Assembly (NCBI GenBank): GCA_946902875.1
Contig: OX336353.1
Span: forward strand, 16,691,151 to 16,755,150
Source: Nematopogon swammerdamellus
Lineage: Eukaryota; Arthropoda; Insecta; Lepidoptera; Adelidae
Direction: 5' to 3'
DNA length: 64,000 nucleotides
Both the position numbers and the translations under genes were made by a program. Position 1 is the stretch's first letter, and every line of letters starts with the position of its first letter. Shown one piece after another: positions 42,901 through 53,100 of the stretch. Under the pieces are notes generated by a model. It did not search any database, had not been told where the DNA came from, and saw only the letters and a list, made by a program, of their open reading frames with translations.

Positions 42901-45900
42901 TCGATAGAACAAGCCCATAATCACCAAAATGACAGGATCTGGTCTTCCACTCGTCCTGGAGTTGCTGTAGTTATTCCACGTCGCCAAAACGCGAAAACAG
43001 TTATGGTTTGGGGTGCAATTTGCGCCACTGACAAAACTCCCCTCGTTTTTGTAGAAAAAGGTATCAAAATTAACCAAGAAAATTATCGACGAGAAATCCT
43101 TGAATCTGTAGTTCTTCCTTGGAGTCAACAGCACTTTGGTAACCATCCATGGATATTCCAACAAGACTCTGCTCCAGCTCACAGGGCCTTAAGTGTTCAA
43201 TAGTGGTGCAAAAGCAATTTCCCTGATTTCATCAGCTTAAAAGAATGGCCACCCTACTCGCCTAATCTGAATCCCATGGATTACAGTTTATGGTCAATGT
43301 TAGAGGCAAGGACCTGTACTACACCTCATAGAACTGTTGATGACCTGAAGGCTTCTCTTACACGCGAGTGGGACAAAATATCTGTTGAGGAGGTGCGGAA
43401 AATTGTGGAAAATTTTACCAAGCGTTTGACTCTTTGTATTCGCGCTAAAGGAGGTTATTTTGAAGACAAATAGGAATTCTTGTATAAAATAAGTTGTATT
43501 TTTATAATTTATAAATTAATTTAATTTAAGTTTAAAGGTAATAAAATTATTTCAAAAATCACTTGTCAACGTTATTTTGGGCCAGCCTGTATATTATTTA
43601 ATTTATACTTATATAAGTATATATGTCTCTATGTAATAATATGTAGTTTATGTTTTATCTATGTTCCTTTATGTACATAATACTCGTATTATAGTGTTAT
43701 TTTAGGTGTACAAGTTGTCTTTGTTGTTTTTTCATTAATATATGAACATGTTGTTATTGTAAATGTTTTTTTTTCTGTAAATACCCATATAAATGTTGCA
43801 ATGGGTGGTTGACCGGCAGAGATTTCCTTAGGCAATAATTCCGTCATTTGCTGTATCATGTATATCGTCGTAGTAGAGATAAACAGAGCTAAGCCACACA
43901 TGCAACATTTCGAGATATTGACGATTAAAGATTTAAAGTCTCGAAAATTTATATGTTTTTAGTTGTATCTTTCAAACTACATATCATATTTTCCCAAAAT
44001 TTTTACACGTGGTAGTAATGTACATATTCTAATGGGATAATATGAAGTTTGGACCCTATCATTTGTAGTTTTTTAGTTATTAAGGGTTTAGCACTTAACC
44101 TCTGTTTACTACTCAGAAAATGTTCTATCGCGTAAGCAGGATTGTGGTGGAGCATAATGAAGCTATGTTGGTTATCTCAGTTATGCATTATAAGTTTCAT
44201 CCATTTAGAACCAATTTTCAGTGAATGTTGTTGGTCAACAGTATTTATGTGGCTAGGCTTCGTTCGGTAGTACAGAAATATTGAAAAATTAATTGATAGT
44301 AAACCAATACTATGACGCCTAAAGTTATTTATCTTTTAAAAAGTTTATATGGAATTTCAGTTAACATCCCTTTATCATTATTGAAATAACGTACTACTAA
44401 CCTCGTAATCGCTTGGCTCTCTTTTCCACTATAATCTCCGTCTCATTCTGAGTATTTTGGCATTAAAACGCATTTTCGCCAAAATGTGGCTTGGCTCTGG
44501 TTTCCTCTACCACGACGACATATAAAACAATAAAGAATAATAAAAAAAAAATATTAATTTTACAAGAGTCGGACTTATTAGGGCCTAAGACAATCTCTAT
44601 TTTTTTTATGGAAAGCGAATCCTGCGTCATCATTTCACCTACGAGTAGGTGTCTAACGATGCCCATGGACATTCTGTGATGCACGGGGATTTTAAATGCC
44701 ATGCCGGGCTTTTCACGCCCCTTTTGAAAAAAAAAACGCCCTTTTTTCAGGCGGGAATAATAAACATTCAAACTCACCACTTCAAATTCAAGGAACATGC
44801 ATTTCATGTAGCACTGCAATAAAACAAATTAGCATTTGAATAATTATTTTTTTTTTGCTATAAACAAATATTTATGAATTCATAATTGATGAAGCGGTAG
44901 CTCAGATCGGTCGACTGTCGTTCTTTATTATAACTGGGCGCCCCCACAACTTGGATAGGTGACCGTTCGACCGTTGGAGGCTGACCGTGTTTCGGATTCC
45001 ACGTATAAATTGTATGTCCCTTCCGTTCTTACCTATAGGTCGTAAGGCTTAACCCGCCCGGGTTGGTACCACCGCACTGAATGAAAGGTCGGTCGAAACG
45101 CCTATGTAAATAGTTCGTGTTTTCTTTCAGTGAAGCCGGCACGCGCAAAGGGAAGCACTGACATGGCACCTAGCGCACAAGATCTTACCGGCTGACATCG
45201 CGGATGTTGTAGGTGATGTAGCCAACTGTGTCAGTTTCCATAAAAAAAAGAGTGTTATTCACTTAAATTCTTCGAAAATTTACACATTAGGTAGGTAGAT
45301 CCCAAAGTAGCAAGTACAAATATAATAAGAAGACCTACTTAATACATTTATTTTGACTATTTTAAAGCTATTATTGATCCCGCAAAGCAAAGTGTAAAAT
45401 TTGAATTAATTCTTCAAATATGCTCATTTGTCATACAAGTATGCTCTCAGCCTGTAAACTGGCGTGCACTTAACATTTTTTAAAGGGCGAAGTTTACCTT
45501 TAATTTTTGGTCTTCCGGCATTTTACCCTCGCTAAAATGTTGCAAAATTCCTGAAAGAAAAGTTTCGCGTTTAAAATTTATGAAACGTTTAAACCACTTC
45601 CTTAAAACGAAACTGAATGTGTTGCGGACACGTGAAAGTTACATGCGACCATGTCACCGGCGCTTTCGGCCGTAACGCATAGTATTTATGAAGGGGGATT
45701 AAATCAGTGAGGGTGAAAAGGTTCCATTCGCGAGTCTCCTACCTCTATCGACCCCTGTCTCTTCCCTGCATTTGTCCATGACCGGCTTTATCGCTTCCAA
45801 AAACTCTGGTGTGGGAAACTGTAAGCAAAGAAAGTTTTATAATTAAATAACAAAAGTTTTTGAAAAATTTCGACGGCTTTTAAATTTTATGTAATTTTTA

Positions 45901-46955
45901 AGATGAGATAGAGACAAAGTGAATGGCTTTGGTAGGTATTGCGTTTCAGGGTTGCGTGCAAAAGGACCTTAAGTACTTTATAACGCTCGTGTCCGTGTTT
46001 TAAATGCTAAGAATGGAATAGAAACGATTGCACATATTTAAAATAAAATAAACAAATAAATAAAGGAATTAATTATGAACGAATTCTTGAAATCAACTTT
46101 AGCTGATGACCAGTAAAAATAAAAAAAGATCAATTATTAAAATATGTTTATGGTAGCACCACTTATGTACATAATGTTTTAAATTTTAATAGGGTTTGTA
46201 CCCAAAATATAATGTTAAGAAAATGAAATCATCAAACATTATCACACTATTTCTAAATAATTTATTTAATAAAATATTATACTTTTACTATTGTTAATAT
46301 TTTATATAGTATATTTTTTTTTATTATTTAAAAATCGCGTGCCATCATCGGAAAATATGTTCAATTGCTTATTCATACCTGGAGACACTTTTCAATAATC
46401 TGAGAGCAAACACACTTCATGGGGATTAATTTATTATTTAAAAAAACGAGTTATATAAATTTTTGTTACGCAGTTATATATAAAGTTTAATTACGCAGTT
46501 CACTTTTTTAACCCATTTAAAAAAAAAAGTAAGAGGTTCTCAATTCTTCGAAATCTTTTTTTTTTCATGTATGTTCAGCAATAATTCCTTACCACGTGGA
46601 CCGATTTTGATTTTTTTTTTTTTGTCAAATAGGATCCATTAGAAAATCATCAAACTCTTCAATTTGCATGATCATGTGCAAGAAAAATGGGCGAATAATT
46701 TATATACCGCGCCAACCGATTTCGATAATTTCTTTTTATGCTGGAAAGGAGGTACTTCAGGGGGGTCCGATGACATATGTCAAACTCGCTGTCAGTCAAG
46801 TCATTTTTACGTTTTTAATTAAAAAGAGTGATTTATCGATTATTTTATAAAACTGTACGCAATTAATATTACAAATAAATTTATGAAAAGCTTACTTCAT
46901 CTGCATTTGTACTGCAAACTGCTAAAATCACCAGCAGCAAACCTATTGGCAACAT
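36975..46955 (-). CDS. Classic six-cysteine odorant-binding protein, six exons
   Basis: Minus-strand exons are 46955-46896, 45818-45743, 45550-45498, 44813-44778, 42074-41895 and 36992-36975, giving 140 residues. Residues 1-18 are a signal peptide (MLPIGLLLVILAVCSTNA). The mature protein has the PBP/GOBP pattern C1-X26-C2-X3-C3-X38-C4-X11-C5-X8-C6: DKC, CYMKC, KNC, PDLC and HKC. Such proteins carry hydrophobic odorants or pheromones in sensillar lymph as six-helix, three-disulfide barrels. The last exon holds only five codons and a stop (HYFLM), a normal C terminus for the family, after the acceptor TTGCAG. The donor of exon 5 is weak (GAG/GTCTTT). An in-frame ATG 11 codons upstream exists, but it would spoil the signal peptide. 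The gene is divergent from a second odorant-binding protein gene at 50 kb. The ligand cannot be told. Confidence 0.88.
37520..37692 (-). repeat. Dispersed repeat of the CCCAAAGGTTG class, inverted
   Basis: TTCTTTATTGAACACCAATT, GCGAGCTTAATGCCGCGAGG, ACTAACCTTTGGGATGTGGG. Confidence 0.68.
37766..38118 (+). mobile_element. Helitron-like element, third family, without its 3' end
   Basis: ATATTAAATCCGTAAGGTAT, GGTCATGGAGTAAGTTACTT, GAAACTTAGTACAAGCACAT and GAAATAAAGGTACGGTAGCG, breaking off in ACTACGGCGAAGCC. Confidence 0.65.
38152..38197 (+). repeat. (TATG)n microsatellite
   Basis: About eleven units of TATG. Shorter runs of the same kind lie at 37890, 49672 and 62170 in related Helitron-like elements. 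Confidence 0.95.
39172..39457 (+). mobile_element. Hybrid SINE with the dispersed-repeat head
   Basis: GCATCTCTCCCCGTGTATGG, CGACTAAAGGATATGACTCC, then core; the tail carries CTGACGTGGCACCAAGTTC and ends CCATAAAAAAAAG. It is in intron 5 of the minus-strand odorant-binding protein gene. Confidence 0.8.
39868..40242 (-). mobile_element. Full-length tRNA/5S-headed SINE
   Basis: Plus text ATGGAAACTGACACGGTTGG to CCAATGAGCTACCGAGGCTG; the head has lost part of its spacing, with a repeated CACTGCACTGC. Confidence 0.85.
40327..40869. mobile_element. Foldback element of 543 bp with about 255-bp arms
   Basis: The left arm starts AAACTATTATTAAAAACAAA, and the right arm ends in its inverse. The arms match almost everywhere, through GACTATGTTCAAGTACATAA-type sequence to the inner CAGCCGGAGTCGGAGTCAGC / GCTGACTCCGACTCCGGCTG pair. 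The loop is only about 20 bases (TAGATTTTCAAGAAGTTTT). A 35-bp Helitron 3' end (TTTCACGCGAGCGAAGCTGC to CTAG, 40881-40915) follows directly. It is in intron 5 of the minus-strand odorant-binding protein gene. Confidence 0.92.
41049..41347 (+). mobile_element. Hybrid SINE with the dispersed-repeat head
   Basis: AATATCCCCACTGCATCTCT to GGGATATGACTCCCTCCTTA, then core and tail (CTGACGTGGCACCAAGTTC), ending CCATAAAAAAAATAAAAAAG. A composite SINE begins directly after it in the same orientation. Confidence 0.8.
41355..41841 (+). mobile_element. Full composite SINE with 5' extension
   Basis: CCGTGTGGGGTCGGTACTTA and GTCGTAAAAGTCGACTAAGG lead through GATAAGAAAATTCGTCAGCC into TCGGTAGCTCAGTGGCGCGG, TCAGTGATTGGATGGGTGAC, B box, core and type-1 tail with a long poly(A). 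The 5' extension and head are the same as at 4210-4690. Confidence 0.85.
42298..43589 (+). mobile_element. DD37D Tc1/mariner-superfamily (maT-like) transposon with both inverted repeats
   Basis: The element is 1292 bp between TA dinucleotides (42296-42297 and 43590-43591). Its ends match as inverted repeats: CACCGTGGTCCAAAATAACG at the left and CAGGCTGGCCCAAAATAACG at the right read from the other strand, extending through TTGACAA. It sits in intron 4 of the minus-strand odorant-binding protein gene, antisense to it. The ends are well preserved, so it could still be moved by a related transposase. Confidence 0.9.
42458..43473 (+). pseudogene. DD37D Tc1/mariner transposase, broken by one frameshift and one stop
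   Basis: The reading frame begins at 42458 (MSEQRGAIISLYERGKRQ), shifts by one base near 42530-42535, continues from about 42535 to a TAG at 43201, and resumes in the same frame to the TAA-type end at 43473. It shows an N-terminal paired helix-turn-helix with a GRG(C)KR-type hook, the first catalytic Asp in VFSDEKLF, the second in FQQDSAPAHR, and the third in SPNLNPMDYSLW. There are 37 positions between the second and third Asp, so the signature is DD37D, as in the maT group. The stop falls between the last two catalytic residues, so no active enzyme is expected. Confidence 0.88.
44583..44760 (-). mobile_element. LINE 3'-end fragment in intron 4 of the odorant-binding protein gene
   Basis: The minus strand carries the 3' end with CATGGGCATCGTTAGACACC and ends in TTCCATAAAAAAAAT. 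It lies only about 20 bp inside the intron from exon 4. Confidence 0.68.
44889..45252 (+). mobile_element. tRNA/5S-headed SINE, head shortened
   Basis: AAGCGGTAGCTCAGATCGGT, ACAACTTGGATAGGTGACCG, GTGTTTCGGATTCCACG, then core and tail to CCATAAAAAAAAG. It lies in intron 3 of the minus-strand odorant-binding protein gene. Confidence 0.8.
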
Positions 46956-46998
46956 GGTGACACCGTGAATTGGCGGCAAGACCCTCATTCTGACATCT

Positions 46999-47008
46999 TT
47001 TAAAGTGG
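46999..47008 (-). promoter_or_regulatory. Possible TATA-like box of the minus-strand odorant-binding protein gene
   Basis: CACTTTAAAAG on the minus strand lies about 45-50 bp before the ATG. It is a weak match and no other core element stands out. Confidence 0.3.
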
Positions 47009-47064
47009 TGCTATAATAGATAATTGGCAGGTGTTAAACTGCCAATTAGCACCTGCAATGATTG

Positions 47065-47120
47065 TTGCTTATTGTGTTATGGCTTATTGTGGCTTATTGT
47101 GGCTAATTGTGGCTAAATTG
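47065..47120 (+). repeat. Short TGGCTTATTG tandem repeat
   Basis: GGCTTATTGTGGCTTATTGT and GGCTAATTGTGGCTAAATTG: four to five units of 11 bp, upstream of the minus-strand odorant-binding protein gene. Confidence 0.8.
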
Positions 47121-47443
47121 TAGGACTGGCGTTGCGCTACATTGAAGTGTGACTTCAATTTGGATCAAGTGTAATTTCTGAACCTCTGCCTTATTAAAAC
47201 TTCTGGAAATCAGGCTTCGTTGTATTTATGGCATTCCTGAACTCAAGACTTTGGCAAGGGAGTTTTAGAAGAAGCGAATACCCCGGCATGGAACACTCTC
47301 TGAACTGTTCGTGACGCTTCTTCCTGGTGTCAACGACTTGAACTTAATTAACTTAATGAACTTAATTAATTTTTAACTTAATTTTTGAAGAACTGATCAA
47401 ATACATTCCGTTCCGGAGTCTCCGGAGTTCCGATCTGGAGTCT

Positions 47444-47468
47444 CTGATCCACAGTCTGTGGATCAGAA
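47444..47468. repeat. Short perfect inverted repeat
   Basis: TCTGATCCACAG and CTGTGGATCAGA are separated by a single base in the intergenic space between the two odorant-binding protein genes. Confidence 0.85.
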
Positions 47469-47729
47469 ACTCCACCACAGACGATTTGTAAGTTCACTCA
47501 GTCTGTTCTCAATGTACTTACTAGCATGGACGCTGCTCGAAGGAACTTGCATCCCTTATTCCTTGTCAACCCACCTATCTCCGCAGCACTCGTAGCAGAG
47601 AAACTGAACATCCTTTTGTCGTTGATGGGCTTTTGAGGCACCATCGTAATTGTTCCTCTGTCGTAGCACCGCTAGAGTGTACGTACACACCCTACAGGTG
47701 TACACATCTACTTCTAATCAACCGCCATT

Positions 47730-48085
47730 CGTGATTGTAAGCACGCCTGGGTGTAGTCAGAACAACAGACCGTTCGACAGTTGAGGTTAACCGTGGCTCG
47801 GATTCCGCATAAAACTGTACGTCCCCTTCCCTTCTTACCTTACTCGGTGGTATGCTTTACCCATTCCGGTTTGGTACAACCGAACTGAATGAAAGGTCGG
47901 CCTTAGAGTGTAGCGGCTATGTATGTAATTCGTGTTTTCCGTCCAGTTCAGTGTCTATGTAGCCGGCACAACCAAGGGGAAGCACTGAAATAGCACCTAT
48001 GTAGTTCACCAAGGTGATATAGGTTGACATCATAGGTGTTGTCGGTGTGTGTGGTAGCCACACCGTCTCAGTTTCGGTTTAAAGA
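47730..48085 (+). mobile_element. Degenerate SINE (head remnant, core, tail)
   Basis: AGACCGTTCGACAGTTGAGG, GTGGCTCGGATTCCGC, GTCCCCTTCCCTTCTTACCT and a tail with GTCTCAGTTTCGG. It is more diverged than its neighbours. Confidence 0.65.
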
Positions 48086-48904
48086 ATCTTTATTGATCTC
48101 AAAGAACGTTATAACATTCGCTTATAGAGATTGGTACATTTATGCGGTTACAAATAAGTATAAAGTATATAAAATAGAAAAGTAGTAAAATAAAATTATT
48201 GTAGGTAGATACCACAGAACAACGATCGGGCCACACCGCCCGCGACAAGAACGGAATTTTTTGCTCTGCGGTAGGTACAATAGACAAGGTTAGGTAATCT
48301 TATAAATATTCTGAAGACAGACGGACAGACAGAGAGACACATAGAACTGAAGACAAGTAGGTAAATCATCCTAAAATATTGATAATTTCTAATTATTCAA
48401 GAAGTATATTTTGGCAGCCGTTTTTAACATACCTAGTGTTTGATTCCAAAATTTTTATATTATTTGGGAGATCCTTGTATATATATATATATGTTTCAAT
48501 AAATAATCATTAAATAATTAATCCTGTCATGTGACTACTGGTTAGATTTCATTACAAAGTAAGACGCGGCGCCATTTATTGACAACCGTCAATTACAAAA
48601 TAGCTGCTGTGATTATCGCTCGAAGTAAATGAGCAGGTAATCTGTCAGACTCGCCCAGTGTTTAATTACTGTTTCGGTGTATTTCTGTGGATATGCCATA
48701 GTTGTGCGTTGTATTTCTATGAAATTTGAGGTTACTACGGTTTTACTGGTCCACAAAGTCGCTCAGCGAGCTATGAGAAAAGCAATGCTCGGCGTTTCTT
48801 TGATCGATCAACAATCGACCAAATTAGCAAATTCAAGTGGCAGTGGGCTGAGCACATCTGTCGCAGATCCAATAACCGTTGCGGTAGACGGGTGCTTGAA
48901 TGCA

Positions 48905-49060
48905 GGCCACCGAAGGGACCTACAGTTTAACATGGGACCCGAAGCACAGTTAGCCTCAGTGTGCGAACGGTCACCCTTCCCAGTTCTGACCGCTCCCGTG
49001 CTTAATTTCACTATAGCACGTCATTCTATTGAACCACAAAGCTATCGAGGCAGACAATAG
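48905..49060 (-). mobile_element. SINE head with part of the core
   Basis: Plus text GGGACCTACAGTTTAACATG, CGGTCACCCTTCCCAGTTCT, GACCGCTCCCGTGCTTAATT, TAGCTATCGAGGCAGAC-like end. It resembles the divergent head type at 31287. Confidence 0.65.
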
Positions 49061-49192
49061 TTTCTGAATATTACAGTCTGTGATTGATTACAGTGAAAAC
49101 CACAGATCATATAAGTAATAGCTATTACTTAGGTGTTCTGTGGTGAAAATCCATAATAAAATCCGTTGAAACAGTCTTTACAGATTTATGTA

Positions 49193-49350
49193 TTTTTTTT
49201 TATGTAATCCAACATGGGTGGCTATGCCGAGATACCAATGGTGCAGTCGACAGAGCCAAAATCACCTCTCCTCGCGAAACCACGCTTAGGTGCCATGCTA
49301 ACAGATTTGCGAACTGTTGCTAGGCTGTCTACTGTCTAGCCTGTTAATAT
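49193..49350 (-). mobile_element. SINE 3' part with the third tail type
   Basis: TTTTTTTTATGTAATCCAAC, ATGGGTGGCTATGCCGAGAT and GCGAAACCACGCTTAGGTGC; a near copy of 55083-55262. Confidence 0.75.
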
Positions 49351-49812
49351 TAAGTAATTAACCAGACAGACATACCGACAGACATACAACAGACGTTGTA
49401 GGTATTGTCTTTTATTTTACGTTGGTATTTTACGTAGAGTTTGGAAATTTATTTATTTAAATTTTAATGTGTTTAATCATATTCCTCTATGTTGGTTGTG
49501 CTTTCTCGCGGTGTTTCTGTGTGTGCCAATTTTTCCTTAAATATTAATAACTTTGTCAAACGATAAAACATAAGTTAAAACTGTAAAAATTAAACAAAAT
49601 TCAAATAAGTACCAAAGTTGAAAAGAAATTCAAGAATTCTCTGCCTACCCCACCGGGAAACAGGCGTGACGCTATGTATGTATGTATGTTGAAAAGAATT
49701 TGTCAAATAAAATATACTATACACTAGCAATATGCAGTTGGGCCTGATATATTTCAGTTTAATATTGTTACACTAAAATTTATTCATATTTGAAAATATT
49801 ACATTGTGTTGT

Positions 49813-49932
49813 GTGTAGCCGGCATGAAATTAAGGGAAGCACTGACATGACACCCTGTTCACCCGGTGTTATGGGCTGACATCACGGATGTTGTAGGTGA
49901 TGTAGCCAACCGTGTCTTCCATAAAAAAAAAT
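49813..49932 (+). mobile_element. 5'-truncated SINE tail (type 1)
   Basis: GTGTAGCCGGCATGAAATTA to AACCGTGTCTTCCATAAAAA. Confidence 0.75.
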
Positions 49933-50178
49933 TGAGTGCAATATAACTTACAAATAGCTTCCGAATATATGCAAAATAAAAGATTTTCTTATACCCGTAT
50001 TATCTTAAGTCATTCATCAAAATTCCTATTGTGTTTTTAAATGCACCATCAGTTGTGGCAAAAAGGCATATCCTCACCATGACCACGACTTAAAAATATA
50101 TAACATACTTACCTTCATTTTGTGACCTTCACCGGAAGCATTAAAGTATGTTTCACGCCATCGTAATGGTACATCAGA

Positions 50179-53100
50179 ATGTCGGTTTTCCTGAAAGTCG
50201 GACTCTTCGTTGCGATGGCCGCTCTCGTGGTGGCTGATGTTGTACGTATACGTAGCTTGCTTTTTTAGGGTTCCGTATGGAACTAAATTTACTACACCGT
50301 CTATCCTACCTTTAAAGTGCTGTATCTTTTGAACTGTAATGTAGGTGGTTGAAATTTTCACAAAATATGTGTTATTATGGCGGATATCTTAACCATTAAT
50401 AAAAAAAATTCAAAAAGGAAAAAATTAAGGGGTCCCCATATAAGAAACGTGCGTGTGTGTTTTTTTTTTTTTCATAATTTAATTTTTTATTCGTGCTCTA
50501 TTTTGGTTTTTGTTGGAATAACCGCGTCCGGAATGTAGGCATTAACGGCCTTCGCCGGCCGTGGACAGGAAAACGGAGTGTGGGAAGACCACCCGCCAGG
50601 TGGGACAACGACATCAAGTGCGTCGGCTGAAAGCAGTGGTTCCGTACCGCTGAAGGCCGGGAGGACTAGAGGAAAATTGGAGAGGCGTATGTCCAGCATT
50701 GGACGCTAACACGCTGACTGACTGACTGACATTCCTGCTCTATCATAAAATGCTTGCAAACTGTGGAGTAAAACAACAAAAATAAAATATATTGTGCGGT
50801 GGTACGGAACCCTCGTTGCGCGAGTCCCACTCGCACTTGGCCGGTTTTTCGGTCCAACTTAACTCGGATCATGTTATATTGTGTTTTTTTCTTGTATAAT
50901 ATTTTTAGAGGAAAATAAAATATTTTCTATCTGTCTACCAAAATGTCATGTTTCCAAGAAACCGTTTTCAAGCATTCGACATCTTTCTAGGAAATAGGAA
51001 CATTATTATTTGACCGTGAAAAGTTCGTGAGGTCTTTCTAGAAAATTGTTTTTGATTTCAGGACTGGCCACCGAAATTTACTTTGGACAAGATAAAGCCT
51101 ATCGCTGACCAGTGTCTCGGTGCAAACCCTGTACCTGATGGTAATGTCAATTTTCTTTCATGACTTCCTTCCTTCCTTCCTTACCTATAATAAAATCCAA
51201 CGTCTGCTTTCTGTCTGTCTGAGTGTCTGTCTGTCCGCTTATAACTCGAGAACCACTAAACCGATTTTAATAAAACAAAATTCTACGGATAGCTTGATTC
51301 TTCCCATCAACTATAGGCTACTTACTATCACGCTAAATGGCTTATGAGGTTAGCAGTGAAGTGAAATATGAGAGCGGGCGGAGCCGCGGGCACAGCTAGT
51401 ATGTATATAATATACTAGCTGTGGGCCGCGGCTCCGCCCGCTCTCATATTTCACTTCACTGCTAACCTCATAAGCCATTTAGCGTGATAGTAAGTAGCCT
51501 ATAGTTGATGGGAAGAATCAAGCTATCCGTAGATTTTTTTTCTACCAAAATCGGTTCAGTGGTTCTCGAGTTATAAGCGGACAGACAGACACTCAGACAC
51601 TCAGACAGAAAGCAGACGTTGGATTTTATTATAGGTAAAGGATATATTTACTTATATATGTAGGTACAATAACATTAGGTACTTACTAAAATAAAATGTT
51701 CGCAGATGTCCTGAAAAGCGCTCGGGCTGGAAAACTAGCTGATGACCAAAAACTTAAGGTACATACGCTATTGTAAATTAAATATCATTGAAATATATAC
51801 CTACATTTTAGACATGGTTGACCTACAACAGCTATTATGTCATCCCATAATAACTTGGTAAATAGGTGGCATGTCAATGCCTCCGTTTTGTCGTGCCGGC
51901 TACGCTGAAATGAACGAAAAACACGAACTATCTACATAACCGTATGGGGCCGGTACTTTAAAAGAATAGCCCCACTGCATCTCTCCCCGTGCATGTCGTA
52001 AAAGGCGACTAAGGGATATGACTCCCTTCTTATATTACTAGGTGGTAGGGTTTAACTCGCCCGGGTTGGTGCCACCGCACTGAATGAAAGGTCGGTCGAA
52101 ACGGCTATGTAAATAGTTTGTGTTTTCCGTCCAGTTCAGTGTAGCCGGCACGACCGAAGGGAAGCACGGACGTGGCACCAAGTTCACCCGGTGGTGTTAT
52201 GGGCTGACATCACGGATGTTGTAGGTGATGTAGCCAACCATGTCAGTTTCAATAAAAAAAAATAAAAAAAAACCATATTTATAAACCCTACCACTTACTA
52301 AGACAAGAAGGGAAAGCACCTACAGTTTTGCTTGGAAAAGAATAAACTTTCATTTCTATAAAAATAAAATGTTATGCTCGACTTGGCGGCTTGGCGGGGG
52401 CAATACCGTGCCCCCAGATCCCTAATGTACCTATATAGGATGCCCATAATAATATCATCTCCCTTAGAGGACTTAGATTTCGATTCACTTTTTTTTTTAT
52501 TTAATCCGGTATGGGTGGCTGAGTCAGAGGGGCCAAAGCACATGCTCTGACTAGCCAATATCACCTCCGAGAAGGAAGGTGCCATAGCGGAGACTTCCCT
52601 GGATTGCTGGCTATAGTGGACTAGAGGAGAACACAACCGAGGTTGCTGTGCGTCCATCTTACATCCAGTACGGTGGTACCAACCCAGTCGGCTACAATTT
52701 GAGCCTACCACCTAGTAAGGGGCAAGGGAAGGGACCTACAGTTTTACACCGGTTCCGAACGGTGAAGCAGCGGGTGTGTAGGTATGCACGTAAACTTTTT
52801 CGTCAGAAAAAACTCATTGGTACACGCCGACGGAATCGAACCTCGGACCTCCCGCATGAGAAGCCGATGCCCAAACCACTCGGCCACCCGCCGCACTTTA
52901 CGATTTTTGTATATTTCAGTCTGATGACGTACCAACGTTGGTTTTAGTTATATCTGTAGTTTATTTGCTCGTAATATTGTACCTAAGTACATAAATATAC
53001 AGGCTGTAAAAACGGCGAGTACATTAAATTTATGAAATGATTATTGGGATCAAGAGTAACAAAAAAGTCTAATAACTTTTTTCTGAATTCCCTTTAAATA

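Noticed and set aside
48677..49060. 127-codon plus-strand frame
   Set aside because: Its second half is an inverted SINE head and core, and the first half has no recognisable domain.
50074..50361. Minus-strand frame ending at a good-looking donor (ATGAAG/GTAAGT) opposite exon 1 of the Minus-C gene
   Set aside because: No acceptor partner or homology was found, and the plus-strand signal-peptide exon occupies the same bases.
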